Shown here: positions 28,295-40,600 of the stretch, piece by piece
How the letters are laid out: every line of letters starts with the position of its first letter
How positions within the stretch are numbered: the stretch's first letter is position 1
Assembly: GCA_964020085.1 (NCBI GenBank)
Contig: OZ026601.1
Span: 33,531,909 to 33,595,908, forward strand
From: Micromussa lordhowensis
Lineage: Eukaryota > Cnidaria > Anthozoa > Scleractinia > Lobophylliidae
Direction: 5' to 3'
DNA length: 64,000 nucleotides
Translations under genes and position numbers: made by a program
Notes under the pieces: generated by a model
What the model saw: the letters and a program-made list of their open reading frames with translations, nothing else
Told to the model about the DNA's origin: nothing
Database searches by the model: none

Positions 28295-28974
28295 GGCCAT
28301 TTCCGAGTTCCCTTGTGCCTCTGTTTCAAAACGAGTCTAAGTGCAAAACCATTCAAATGAAAATGAATGATGGCACAGAGAATTAACTCTGAAGTGTAAA
28401 TTTAAGTGCTAAATAAACCCGTGAATAACCCACTGGGCGTTAGCCCTAGTAAAGGGAATCAGGGAACCACACGAGGTACAGAAGAAATCTTTTGACCTCG
28501 GTGGGAATCGAACCCACGACCTCCAGATTAGATCTACCGTTACTCTGCCGACTGAGCTACGAGGTCGGACAGAGAAAGTCGGGGACGATTTAGATGGTGA
28601 ATCGCGGCGAAGAGACAGTAAGGGTACATATGAATGTTGTGCCGCGTAGCACTATGAACACAAATGATGACACAGAGAATTAACTCTGAAGTGTAAATTT
28701 AAGTGCTAAATAAACCCGTGAATAACCCACTGGGCGTTAGCCCTAGTAAAGGGAATCACGGAACCACACGAGGTAAAGAAGAAATCTTTTGGCCTCGGTG
28801 GGAATCGAACCCACGACTTTATTTAGGTTACTTTATATTACATCATATTACATTCAAATGAAAATGAGTTTGATTTGTATGAAAATGAACCTGTAGGCGG
28901 AACTCTTTTCCATATGAATGATTTCGCACTTAGACTCGTTTTGACACGGAGGCAAAAGGGACTCGGAAATGGCC
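28295..28974. mobile_element. DNA transposon with 65-bp inverted ends, interrupted by a duplicated SINE
   Basis: GGCCATTTCCGAGTTCCCTT and AACGAGTCTAAGTGCAAAAC at the left match AAGGGACTCGGAAATGGCC and GCACTTAGACTCGTTTTG at the right. The interior holds a tRNA-headed segment and a repeated 110-140 bp segment, listed separately. Confidence 0.72.
28380..28820 (-). mobile_element. tRNA-headed SINE with a partial second copy
   Basis: The block AACTCTGAAGTGTAAATTTA ... GGGCGTTAGCCCTAGTAAAG ... CACACGAGGTA appears at 28385-28480 and again at 28680-28775. After the first copy, the complement of GACCTCGTAGCTCAGTCGGC ... GTGGGTTCGATTCCCAC spans 28495-28567: acceptor and T stems pair but the anticodon stem does not. 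The second copy keeps only the T-arm end (GGGAATCGAACCCACGAC). Confidence 0.65.
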
Positions 28975-28999
28975 AATTCTCGTTTGATCGTTTACACTT

Positions 29000-30719
29000 C
29001 CTCAAATAATAAAATCTAAAATGTACGTAAGAGTTGTGCTGTCAAGTCGCGACTGTAAATGAATGAATATCCCTGTTAGTGAAAGTAGTTTTCGTGAGGG
29101 CTCTAGAAAATAGTATTCGAAAGGGAAAGAAGTCATTAAAATGAAGTGATCGCTATAGAGTTTAAAACGTCTGTACAGATGTATTGACCTCTTTTTATTA
29201 TAAATGTGGTTGTCGATTATACGACCATCAAAATATACTGTGGCGCGCTTTGTTGGTCACAACTTGGAAATATGTACAACAGTGCCAGGCAAGGGTGTTC
29301 TGAGTTCTATTTAGTAATCAACCATTTTTGCGGCACGTACTTTGTTATGCGTGAAATAATTCAGCAAACGCATACTTTTGAGGGCAGCTGCTTTGTCACA
29401 TTACGTCCCCACCCCTCCAAAAAATCAATTTGTGTAGTAAACCTCCCACAGAGATTCCCTGTTTCTTTCATCAATCCGAAAGAGTTCACTCTCTTTAAAA
29501 GACTCGTTCGTTTTCAGGCCTAACCTGTGCCAGATCAGGCGTTCTTTTTCCCCCGTTCGCCAAAAAACAAGAACGCCTAATCGCAGGTTACATTTTGCCA
29601 GGCTTTTGCGTTTGATAGACACACACACAAAATCCGTATGCAATCGTTCAATTCCACTAGAGGGAAGAGGAGAATGTCGACAGATTAGACCTCTAGGAGC
29701 AAGGTGATTGTTGTTATAACTTCGCTCTATCGAGCACTAGAATAAGCCTTCTCAAGGTATCTCGGTGTAAACCTATGCATTTTGTCCATAATGCAACCTG
29801 AGTGTATTTTATGAAGAATCTTAGGCGAAAAGATATTTTAGAGCACTGAAATGTAGAAACAGAAAGAAAGTATTATACGACTTAGATAAATTTTTATGTG
29901 CACAGTCATGTATAATCCATTGAAAACGAGGTACAATAAATTCAATTCTGAGATATAAGTGTTTTATTTTATTTGCTTTCCTTGTTGTTAGCATAGATTT
30001 GAGTTTTGAGGATCACACAAAAGCGTTTTGAAATGCTTTATAAAGCACATGAAACCAGTGGCTTTAGCTGGCGATTCAAATTCAGACCATTTCGATAGCT
30101 CACATGATTTAGATCAGTTCCTTCGCGGTTTTGCGTTTGGGAAATTTAATATTTTTGTCCCTGTGAAAAAGGTTTACATGAAGCAAATCTAATTTGATAT
30201 AAAGCGCGTATTCTAATCAAATACAGTTGCAGTTGTCGGGAAAAATTGAAAGCAGTATTTTCCCAGGTCGCGTTCAATTAATCAGTGGGTGGAGTTTAGA
30301 CAGGCGGCTTCTTTTGAGGTGTATGCGGTGTTCTGCAGGTGGTTTACGCGGAGTTAGGCCGCAAGTTAGCCCACGAAACGCCAGAAAGCAGCGCTTGGGT
30401 GCGAAACCCTAACACTGGAGCCTGCGCGGAAGTTTACTTTTTTGCGTTTTCACTTAATACCCTTTCGTAACTTGAAAACGGGTAAGGTTATCCATTGGCA
30501 TTGGGCAACTGAGACCAATTCAATTTTTTCCAATAATCGGATTTACTTCGGCATCAAAGGAAGTCCTATACCTCGTGAAATCTTATTTAGTTCTTACAAA
30601 AACACGTCGCAGTGAAGAAGAAAATCTCCGAAAAACTGAAACTGCGTGTATTTTTTCGCACGTCGGAGATCTGGGTACAAATTCTTCTAAGCCCGCGGGC
30701 TTATTGGTCTGCGAAATTC
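29000..30719. other. Intergenic stretch upstream of METTL2
   Basis: No exon or repeat family was recognised apart from an inverted repeat at 29520-29593 (TAACCTG...CAGGCGTTCTT against AAGAACGCCT...CAGGTTA). The METTL2 promoter must lie in the last few hundred bases; no TATA box is seen. Confidence 0.35.
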
Positions 30720-30738
30720 TTTCAACATGGCGGACGAC
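30720..30738 (+). promoter_or_regulatory. TISU/YY1-like start element of METTL2
   Basis: TTTCAACATGGCGGACGAC spans the ATG at 30727. The core CAACATGGCGGA matches the mammalian TISU consensus SAASATGGCGGC at 11 of 12 positions. The same 19 bases surround the NIFK start (58895-58913, minus). In mammals such starts work with very short 5' UTRs and bind YY1. Confidence 0.5.
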
Positions 30739-33700
30739 GAGGATTGTTCAAGACCCCAATTCGGAAATCGTTTCCTTTCCGATCCGACGAAAGTTTTTGA
30801 ACATAATGCCTGGTAAGTAAATTTTAGCGTATAGTTTAACTAAAAATATTATCGAGCTTTCAAGAAACCGTTAATTGGCCATATGATGGCGTGGATCCGT
30901 GAACCCTGGGTGTCCAATCGATGGAAATCGATGATCGGAAAAGCAATCACGAGATTAATCGATATCAGTCTATAAAATTGGTTAATCTGTATCGACTGGT
31001 TTCGGTCAATCGATGATCAATCGATACCCACATAAAAGCCGTTCATTGATTTGCTATATCGATTTGCGATTAAACGTGAAATTTGCTACCAATATTGATA
31101 CCAATTAGGCCATCGATTGCCATTGGAAATTGATTAAACGTCGCCGCAAAATGTCTTCATCAATCGGTCATTGATTATCAATGCCATTGATATCAGTAGG
31201 TATTGACTGGTATCGATTTTCATTGGTCATCAATTTCATCCATGGGACACCCCAGAGTTGAAGCTTATTAAAATTTTCATTTTCATAAGAATGATACATA
31301 CCAGTACACACACTTAATTTAAACATGGTAGAAACATCAGTTACAAGATTGAGATAAAAAAAAAACTTATTTGCATGTTTGCCGTGTAGAAATATGAGGA
31401 GGAGGATAGGCGATTAATCTCATTCTTAAAGTTAAAGTTTTCTGAAAGATACAGATGGTTATTGGTTAACTCGGTTATTTTGAATATTTGCCTGTTATTT
31501 CAAACTCAAAGTCATTTCCTTTGGATTAACCCTTCAATCATTTACTGTCGGCTATTTTGAACGCGTGCTTTTTCAAACTATTTTTCGTTTCCCCTGAGAG
31601 TTTAACATAGCGGAGTTCAACTGTATCTGTTATCACTGGCTTGTACAGGGACAATGTGGAATGGGACAGTGAACAAGAGCTAGCTGCACAGCAAAAGATC
31701 AATGAAAATTCAAACATCAAAGTTGGAGAAGATCAACAAGGTACAGAATGATCCCTTTAGTTTTGCATGATAGCTGCCTGGAACCGAGGGAAAAAGGATG
31801 GGGGTGCCCATTGAAAAACTTTGAAAGAACCTCTAAGAGGTACCAAGATCCTGTTTTGTTGGCATGGCTTGAAATTTTTTTCACACCCTTTTTACCAATG
31901 GTAAAATAACACATTTTCATAACTTTTATGGTGATATTGCTTTAAATACATTTTATTCTTAAAGTTGATTGTCAAATATCTCGTGTCATAATTATTGTTC
32001 AGCTCAATACCCTAAAAGGTATCGCGAATACTCTCGCTGTACCCTTTTGAGGCTGAACACCCTAAGGTACGAATCCCACAGTAACCCCTAAAACGTGTGA
32101 TGAGCTCCCCCGTTCTTTTTATATGGTCGTCCCCCCGGGCCTGGGACAGTTTGAATGTGGTTCAGTTCCCATCCTAATTTGTATTTTTTTTGTTTACAAA
32201 ATTGGTTTGCAGCATTGTATGAGGAGAAGGCTGATAGTTTTTGGGATGAATTTTACTTGCAACATCAAAACAGGTAAACCTAGAGAATAAGTAAATTGTA
32301 AACAAATAATTACGTAGGATAGATTGTGATACAATATTTTTGTATGACTATCATGTGGTGTAGGTGGTTTTAAGATCATGCTAGTAAACAAGCTCTTCTC
32401 TTTTTCTTTCGAGATTTTTCAAAGATCGTCATTGGCTATTTACAGAATTCCCTGAATTATCAGGACTAGAATCTTCTGAAGAAATGGATTACAGTCGTTT
32501 TTGCTCAGTTGAGGAAAAACTTAACTCATCCAACGGAACAACTGAATCAACAGAACATAATAATTTAACATCAGGCAGACATTGTGTTGAAGCATTTCCT
32601 GGACACCAGAAAAAGAGACGAGTTTTTGAGGTAATGATTTTTTTGATAACTTAAAGATAAAAACCTGAGTAGACTCACTGCTCTATTTCATGATCAGTTT
32701 AAACACAGGATAAGAGACAAGCATAAGCTGGGAGTTGAATTTTCTCTTCTTTGGCCTAATTTACGGACTCTTCATGAAAAAGGACACGTTTTCATTAAAA
32801 TAAGAGCTTCTGAAATCACTGGTGGGGCTATGTTGTGAGCAGAGGTCCCTTCAATCTCCGAAGGGACCTCTGCTTGCAGGGTATGGTGGGGGCTGAAAAT
32901 GCTCCAAAAGCAAGAACACAGATTTCCAGTTGACATGCATGCCTCAAAAATGTACTTAATAAGCTCTCTTTTTATGATGAGTTCCGGGGGGACATGGTAG
33001 CCTTGGAGAATAGGGTGTGGGAAGCAGGAGAGGAAAGGGTGGGAAGTGGGAGAGAAATGCAAAATGCTAATTTTTGTCATTCATTAGCATTCAAATACTT
33101 AAAAAAAGAACAGAACTCAAAATGTTATTTGACTTGTATTTGGCATCTTTTGAGACATCTAGACTGTCTTGCACTCATGATTATGAACCTAGTGTTAAAT
33201 TGTTTTAGTCCATCATGAACTTCTCTCTAGCTCAGTGGTTAGAATGCCTGATCAGTATCTATGAGTTCATAAGTTTGAGTCCCACCAGGAACTGAGATTT
33301 CCTCTCTGCCTGGCACTCATGATTATGAGCCTAGAGTCAAATTGACGTAGCCCACTAGGAGTCTCTCCTTAGCTCAGGGATTAGAGCAAATCATGTCAGG
33401 AACTGACTAGAAATTTCTTCTTAGTCCCACACTTATGGCACACTGAGCATTTCCATCTTTCGCTGATTAAACAACATTGCTCAATGATTTTAGTAATGCT
33501 ATGATAGTAAAGTCCTGTAATTGTTAAGGAAACCAATCCATGGATATGTTGTTGTAGTTTTAAGTATTTGATTTAGTTATGATAAGTTAGTTTTTCAATG
33601 GTGAGTCTAGTTCATCTTTTCTAGGTTGGCTGTGGAGTAGGAAACACTGTTTTTCCAATCTTGGAAGCAAATAAGTAAGCTTGTGACAACTTCTTGTTCC

Positions 33701-34590
33701 AACATGTATTCACATTAAATGATTTTGCAATGTACTGCTGGAATTATGTGGTGTGTCCACAATTTAATTAAGTAATATACTTATACATGTACAAGTTGTG
33801 TATTTAAAGAATGTGTTATTGCAGTGTCCAAATGTTTGTCAGAAAAAATCAGTATCGCCATAAAATAAAAGTTAAAAATTATCTTTTGTTATCAGTTTAG
33901 GCTTCCTTGTTTCAAATTAAACATGAGGTGTTCAAAAGATGGAAAGTGTGGTGGTTAAATGATTAGTGCCGTAGACTCTGGATTGAGAGGTCCGGGTTTG
34001 AACCTGGGTCATTAGAGAGATTAACCATGATGTTACGTCAGACGGCAAAAATGAAACTTTTGCCTTCCGTCTTCAGCTGTTTGTACAGTAGAGTGAAAAT
34101 ATTTGTATTTGCGGTAAACAGTACGAGACATTTTTCTCTTTTGGTGTGATTTATTTAAGGATTACAAGAAGAGAACAAAAAATCAGAGGTACTCATTGCC
34201 GTTTGCCGTCTGGCGTTAACATCATGCTCAAACTCTGTGTGATATTTTCTTGGGCAAGGCACTTTACTCTCACAGTGCCTCTCGGGCCTTGCAATAGACC
34301 TCCATCCCATCAAAGAGGGGAACAGAATTACTCCAAGTCGCTTCATGCTACAGAACCAGAGATAAGTCTAAGCCTGAATGCAGATTTTTCCCCCATTCTA
34401 AAGATGCAGTTTTAAGACTGTCCTATGCATGACATGGCTTCAAGAGGCCTGTGCAGTGCTCTGAGCATCACTGGTGAAAATCTTCATGAGATTCTTTGTG
34501 AGAATCTTCATCAAGATCTTTAAAGTGGTACTATGACAAAAATCGCACCTTTCCTATTTAAGCCATTTTCAAACATGAAAAAGTGGACTG

Positions 34591-34634
<44 letters not shown>

Positions 34635-37600
34635 CGTTCCAAAGATATTCAAGTTTTTAAAATATGCAAATTAGCCAAGTGATGACGTCATACACTCAAC
34701 CAGATTTTGTTCAAATATGATGAAAAGAGATATCTCAGCCAATTTGTATCAGAACGTTTTGAGTTTTGGCAGTAAGGTTCTACTAAATGTGCTCCACAAT
34801 ATGAGCTTAACAGTTCTGTTACAATGGCAACATACTGGGTTCCAGACCTCCCCCATATTAAAAGCTTTTCTGGCCACCTTTGGCATTCCATTTTGATATT
34901 TGCTAACAGCACTTCATATGCATGATGTAGCAAGCCTATAAATATGTTAGCTCGACTTTGTGGCTTTGTTTAACATTTCCAAGCTGAAAATCACTAACAT
35001 ATAATTTTGAAATCAAGTGGGTGGGGACTGGAAAAGAGTGAATTACCATGGCAACGGAATTTTTTATAGCCATAGGTGTGTTTCCTATAGAACTATTAGC
35101 CTGCTAAGTTTCAATTATTTGCACTGCAAATTGGCCAAGATAGCTCTATTTATATACTCAATATAATATTGGGTTGAGTGTATGACGTCATCAGTCATCT
35201 CATTTGCATATTTTACCCATTTTTATTTTACCCAAACTTAAATATCTCCGGAACTAATGCAGATATTTGCAAACGGTCAACGGCGTTTTGATTCTTTCAT
35301 GGAATTCTATGTGATACACTAAAAAAAACAAGGGGTAAAAATTTGATCATAGTACCACTTTAAAGATCCTGGTCAAGATCTTTAAGGATCCTCACGATCT
35401 TAAACCTTCTTGCCAGGGTTTACAACGATCTTGCCACAATATTGAAGGATCTTTAAGGATCCTCAAATTTCTTGACAAGATCTTTGAAGGTCTTTGCTCT
35501 TTGCAAGATCTTCAAAGATCATGGCAGTACCTTTGTAAGATCTTCAAAGGTCTTGCCAAGATCTTGAAGGATCTTTGAGGATCTTCAAAGTTCTTGTTAA
35601 GATCCTTAAATATCTTTGAAAGATCTTCAGTTCTTTTCAAGAACTTTGAAGACTTTTGCAAGATCTTTAATGATCTTTACAAGAACCTTGAAGATCTTTA
35701 AAGATCCTTAAGGATGCTTAATCCTGATGCAGTGATGATTATTTGATTTAGAAGCCAGATGCAATTAATGTAAGACCTTGAGTTTGTTGAGAGGTATTGT
35801 ATTTGAAATAATGTGTGACCCTTGATCTTGCAGCGATCCAGATTTGTTTGTTTACTGTTGTGATTTCTCTTCAAATGCAGTTAATTTGGTAAAGGTGAGC
35901 TAAGCCTTGTGTCGAATTAAAAGAATATTGACTGGCGTAAGGGAAGGGGGGGTTATCAGAAGGAAAGTCTCCTAGGAGGAGGAGGGTGGACACAAAATCC
36001 AAAACTGCTTCTTTTAAGCTTTAATGGTAGGATAGTGGACATGTTAAAACTTGAGGTTAATATTTTATTTATTTTTGTTTTTATTTTCCAGGAACACCCA
36101 GATTACAACACTGATAGGTGCCATGCCTTTGTGTGTGATATCACAGATAAAGGATTTGTCTTCCCATTTCCTGATGAAAGTCTGGATATAATCATCCTTA
36201 TTTTTGTTCTGTCAGCAATTCACCCAGACAAGTAAGTTGAAATGGTCTTCACAGTTGTACAGTGTAGGTGAATAGACAATATTTGTATTTTCAGTGTTGG
36301 ACTGGGACTAGCTTGTTATTTAGGCTAATGCAGGGAATCTTTTCAAATGCAAATGCGTTTTATCGCTTTTTAATGATATTCCTCCACATGAGCCTCCATT
36401 GCAGGCTAGTTCCATCGTCTATTTGTCAAAAGAAAATTCTTATGGATTGTCAAAGACAAACATTGCAATATTATTATTATCATCATTATTAATATTTCGA
36501 TTAAAGACGATTTACACCTCAGTTAGTTGTCATCATCATCATCATCACCACCATCATCAACATCATCATCATCATCATCACCATCTTCAACATCATCATC
36601 ATCATCATCGTGGTCATTGTTATTTTGCACCAGTATTTACATAAGGGTGCAGTTGGCATGGTATTTGTTATTGTTTTCCTTTGGTGTGATAATTCTGTTT
36701 GCAGTCATCATTCTGTGCTCAGTGTTAGGTCATATAACTGGTTAACTTAGTTGTCTGCACTAACTTCTCAAACAAATGCAGCACTGACTGAAAGTTTTTC
36801 ATAGAGGTCGCCTGTTGTCAAAGCTGTGAGCTCTCTATTACATACCAAATGTGAATACAAAAAAATCTGAATCTCAAACCTTCTCAATCCGATCCAATCT
36901 TAACCTTTCTTGATCTGTTATAACCTCTCGTGTGTTTGTACATGTGTTTCCTTTAAGCAATAGAGCACTTTTTCCGTGTTTATATAGCCTCATCTAAACA
37001 TGAGGAGGGTTGGGAGGATTCGAGCAGTTATGCAAACCCGAGACGTATTGGAGAATTCTCCCAATCCTCCGAGTGTTTAGATAAGGTTATATAAACACGG
37101 AAAAAGTGCTCTATTGCTTTTATAAAATAATTTTCAGAATACGCGCGAATCTAAAACGTCACAACCGTGTCATTCATACTCTCATCTAAACACACCCATC
37201 GACCAATGAGAGCGTGCGTAGTGGCTCAATTATTTTATAAAATATAATTTAACTTTCAGCATTTTTGATTGCAACATAATTATTTCAATTTTTCTGCAGA
37301 ATGCAAGACGTAATTTGCAGATTATCTAAGGTGAGTGTTCTTGGTGATAACATCCTTGTGATGTATTCAAATTGTCTGTAAGATTGAGAAACAATGTAAC
37401 AATGCTAAACATATGCGTTTTTATGTCTTGTATATTTGCGATTTTCTTGAATTTCCTTCGGTGAAATCTTCCAAATTTTCGCAGTACATCGAATCCAGTT
37501 TGATGCGAATTTTAAACTCGTTCAAAGTAGGGTTTGTGAAAGCAGTTTTTCCGGTTTTTGCAAATTGATGTCTTTTACCCATTCTGAAAGACTGGTCAGA

Positions 37601-40600
37601 TAGATTTTCCTAAAAAAACGAGCTCTAACTAAAGTAAAACATTTAGTACTAGCCTGCCAAATTTTACGGAATTTCACCGAAGAAAACGCGAGAAAATTCA
37701 CTAATAGCTTTGCTTACATCATAAAATATCGAAAAACACTGACGTTTTCTTTTGAGCGTGCGTAGGTAACTTGAGCTTTCGCCCCCAGCCCGCGTACGAT
37801 CGTAAAACAATAGGGAGCCACCTTAAACTTCATTATATTATTATTATTATTATATTAATACAATTATTATATTAATACAATATTACGGCTAGCTACAACC
37901 AGCCTTCTTCAGGCATAAGAGAAAAATTACGACATATTTTATACGCACTTGCTTTTAAGTATTTTGTCATTTTCCTATATACCTAAAGAAGGGTGGTAGT
38001 CGCCAGGCGAAATGCTGTATTGAATCAAGTATTTAACGTTTTGTCATATTTTCTGTTTTCAGCTTCTTCAGCCAGGTGGATTGATTCTCTTCAGAGACTA
38101 TGGTCGATTTGACATGGCGCAGCTTAGATTTAAAAAAGGTGAGCCTCGCTTTTATAATAGTTTTGTTGAGGAATCGTCCACACTGCGTCGTATAATTTAG
38201 AAAACGCAGCTTTATTTCTACGGTTAGGCCAACCGTCCACACTAATCCGTCACGAAAACGGAGCTTTTCGAAAACACTCTTCAAACCGGAGGAATTTGAA
38301 AACGCTGGCTTATCGTTTTCGTGTGGACTGAGGGCTCTGAGACATGTTACAACATGTTACTCAAGCAACAAAATCGCGTGTTGTTCACATGAAGTAACCG
38401 GAGCAAGAGCAACGAGACGCCCTCTTGTGTACTAAATGAACTGTAAAACAAGGGGATTTTGCTCCCCCCCCCCCCTCCGTTATGTCGCATGAATTTTACG
38501 GTTGTCACGTGTAACTATGACATGTCCCTAAAGTATGAGCTTCTTGAGACCGGTCAGTCTTTCTAACTAAATAGTAAACTGCAAATTGAAATTGTCAATT
38601 TCTGGCTCGGAGTGCGTCTCGTACATCACCCTGTACCTATAAATTTTATTTAATAATTCGTCTGTCGCGCAGGTTATATATAATTGTTAACGGAATTCCA
38701 TGTCGTTTCAGCTTCCAGATTTGTGCAATATATCGACTGAATCCGTGAAAACGCGAACCTTAAAAAATCATTATCTATCCTTAATTGTATCGTTACCATT
38801 TTGCATAATAGTTTTCCTTAAAATCAAACCATTTCTGTAAGATTTCCAACGCTCTATTCTTTTTTATTAAGCTTCTTGAGGTCCTGCTAAAAATCATTGT
38901 CACTGCTCTTTTAAGTGTGAGTAACTTTTCTCCTCTTCTTCCCAGGGAAATGCTTGTCAGACAATTTCTATGTGCGCGGTGACGGGACAAGGGTGTACTT
39001 CTTCACACAAGGTACAATAGATATGGAAAGATTTTTCACATCAAATTCACAGTACTATGACCTTCTTCTCCGAGCAATCTCGTTTCCAATACCATGGGAA
39101 CGAGGTTTCTTGGTGCGTAAGTCAAAAGACGCATGTGCAGAGAGGGTATCGGAACTTCTCGTGCTACTTTGTTGACCTTTGCTGACGTCGTTGTTTACAT
39201 TTTTGCTCTTGCGTGGAGAAGGCATCACGCTAGACACGAACTGACTACAAACATTTTGAAAAGAGCTTGTGAAACTTAGTAATTGGTAAAATGTTTTGTT
39301 CTTTGGGCGTAATATTCGAGGAGAAATTGGCTTTCAAAAACCACGACATTTCTGGGAGGCAAAGGCAATGAGCTCATACATTCATTGTAAAATTTTGAGT
39401 TTAATACATCGAGCTCAAGTTCCTTTGGACAATTAATCGTGCTGTGACCTTCTAATATTCAAAAACTATTTTTTTGTAGCTCTATCCGAAACTGTATCGC
39501 TTATGTGAGGCAAATATTGTAAACGAAGATTCTCGCATTCGTGGGTGCCTGTGGATTTCATTTAAGCTGTATGCTGTGACAGCGTGTCGTTGGTTGAGAT
39601 CAGGTTTTTAAACTTCAGGTTTGAGATAACATAACCGTAGTTTCAGCCTCTGAGAAAATGAAGCGATAGTTTCACAAGTTTTAGGGATCATGTTTAAGTA
39701 TTACGCCCAAAAAAACTGGATTTGTTTGTGCTCTTTAGTGGTGGGCGTAAAAATGATATTTTGGGTGTGAGAGGGAGTTATCGCCTTTCAGTTCACTCTC
39801 ATAAGTTGTTACTAGAGATTTCTGTTCGTTGCCCTTTATTTTATTTGACCTATCTCAAATCGAAGCCATAATTGGCCCGTGAGACGTGTTTAGATGTTAA
39901 ACCTCTGATAGCTTTAAATCTCAGATGAAAGTTAATCTTCATTCGAGCACCACAATGATGTCAAATATAGAATTCCTTTTTCAAAATAACCTTTTCAGCG
40001 TTTCATTTATGGCGAAGCAATTTTTTCCTGTTTTAAACCAAATACCATTGGAATCTCGATCGGGTTTACTGTGTGGCCTGTCAGAAATTTAAACTGAAGT
40101 GATGACGGAATTGTATTAAATTGGCTCTATTTCATTCGCCCGCTCTCGCCATGATACGAGCTAGAATTCAGTCAATTTATGAAAAGACGTGTTCTTGCCC
40201 AGAAGAATTGAAAAGGGATGCGAAAGTTTTCGTTGAATCAGTTGTCAGTAGCGAAATTCCGAGAACCATGCATGAGAATTTCTGTTAGTTACGTGTCATG
40301 ATTAGATGACCTTTGTCTTGTTCAAAATTTCCTGATTTCCTGAAAAGTCAAGTTTTGTGTAAGCTGTGCAATCAGTGCTAGGGAAAATCTATGCCAAAAT
40401 AACATAGAGGTTTATTGCAGAGAAACACAACCCTAGTATGGAGTAAACATGTTTTCCACTACTTGTTTACTTCACGTTAAATTTTTTTATCTGGTTTTCG
40501 TACGTGCTGGTGGAAAACACAACAACCTGTCATACAACCGGTCAAGTTAGGTGAAACGGAAACGGGAAATTGTGTTCAAAAACAAAGATTTTCGATCAAG

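Noticed and set aside
28495..28567. A tRNA gene on the minus strand
   Set aside because: Acceptor and T stems pair, but the anticodon stem has mismatches and the sequence is attached to a repeated SINE body.
29206..29523. A 105-aa + strand ORF upstream of METTL2
   Set aside because: No recognisable domain, no splice context, and the sequence around it looks non-coding.
36399..36745. Poly-His and poly-Ser ORFs
   Set aside because: They are translations of the interrupted CAT microsatellite in a METTL2 intron.
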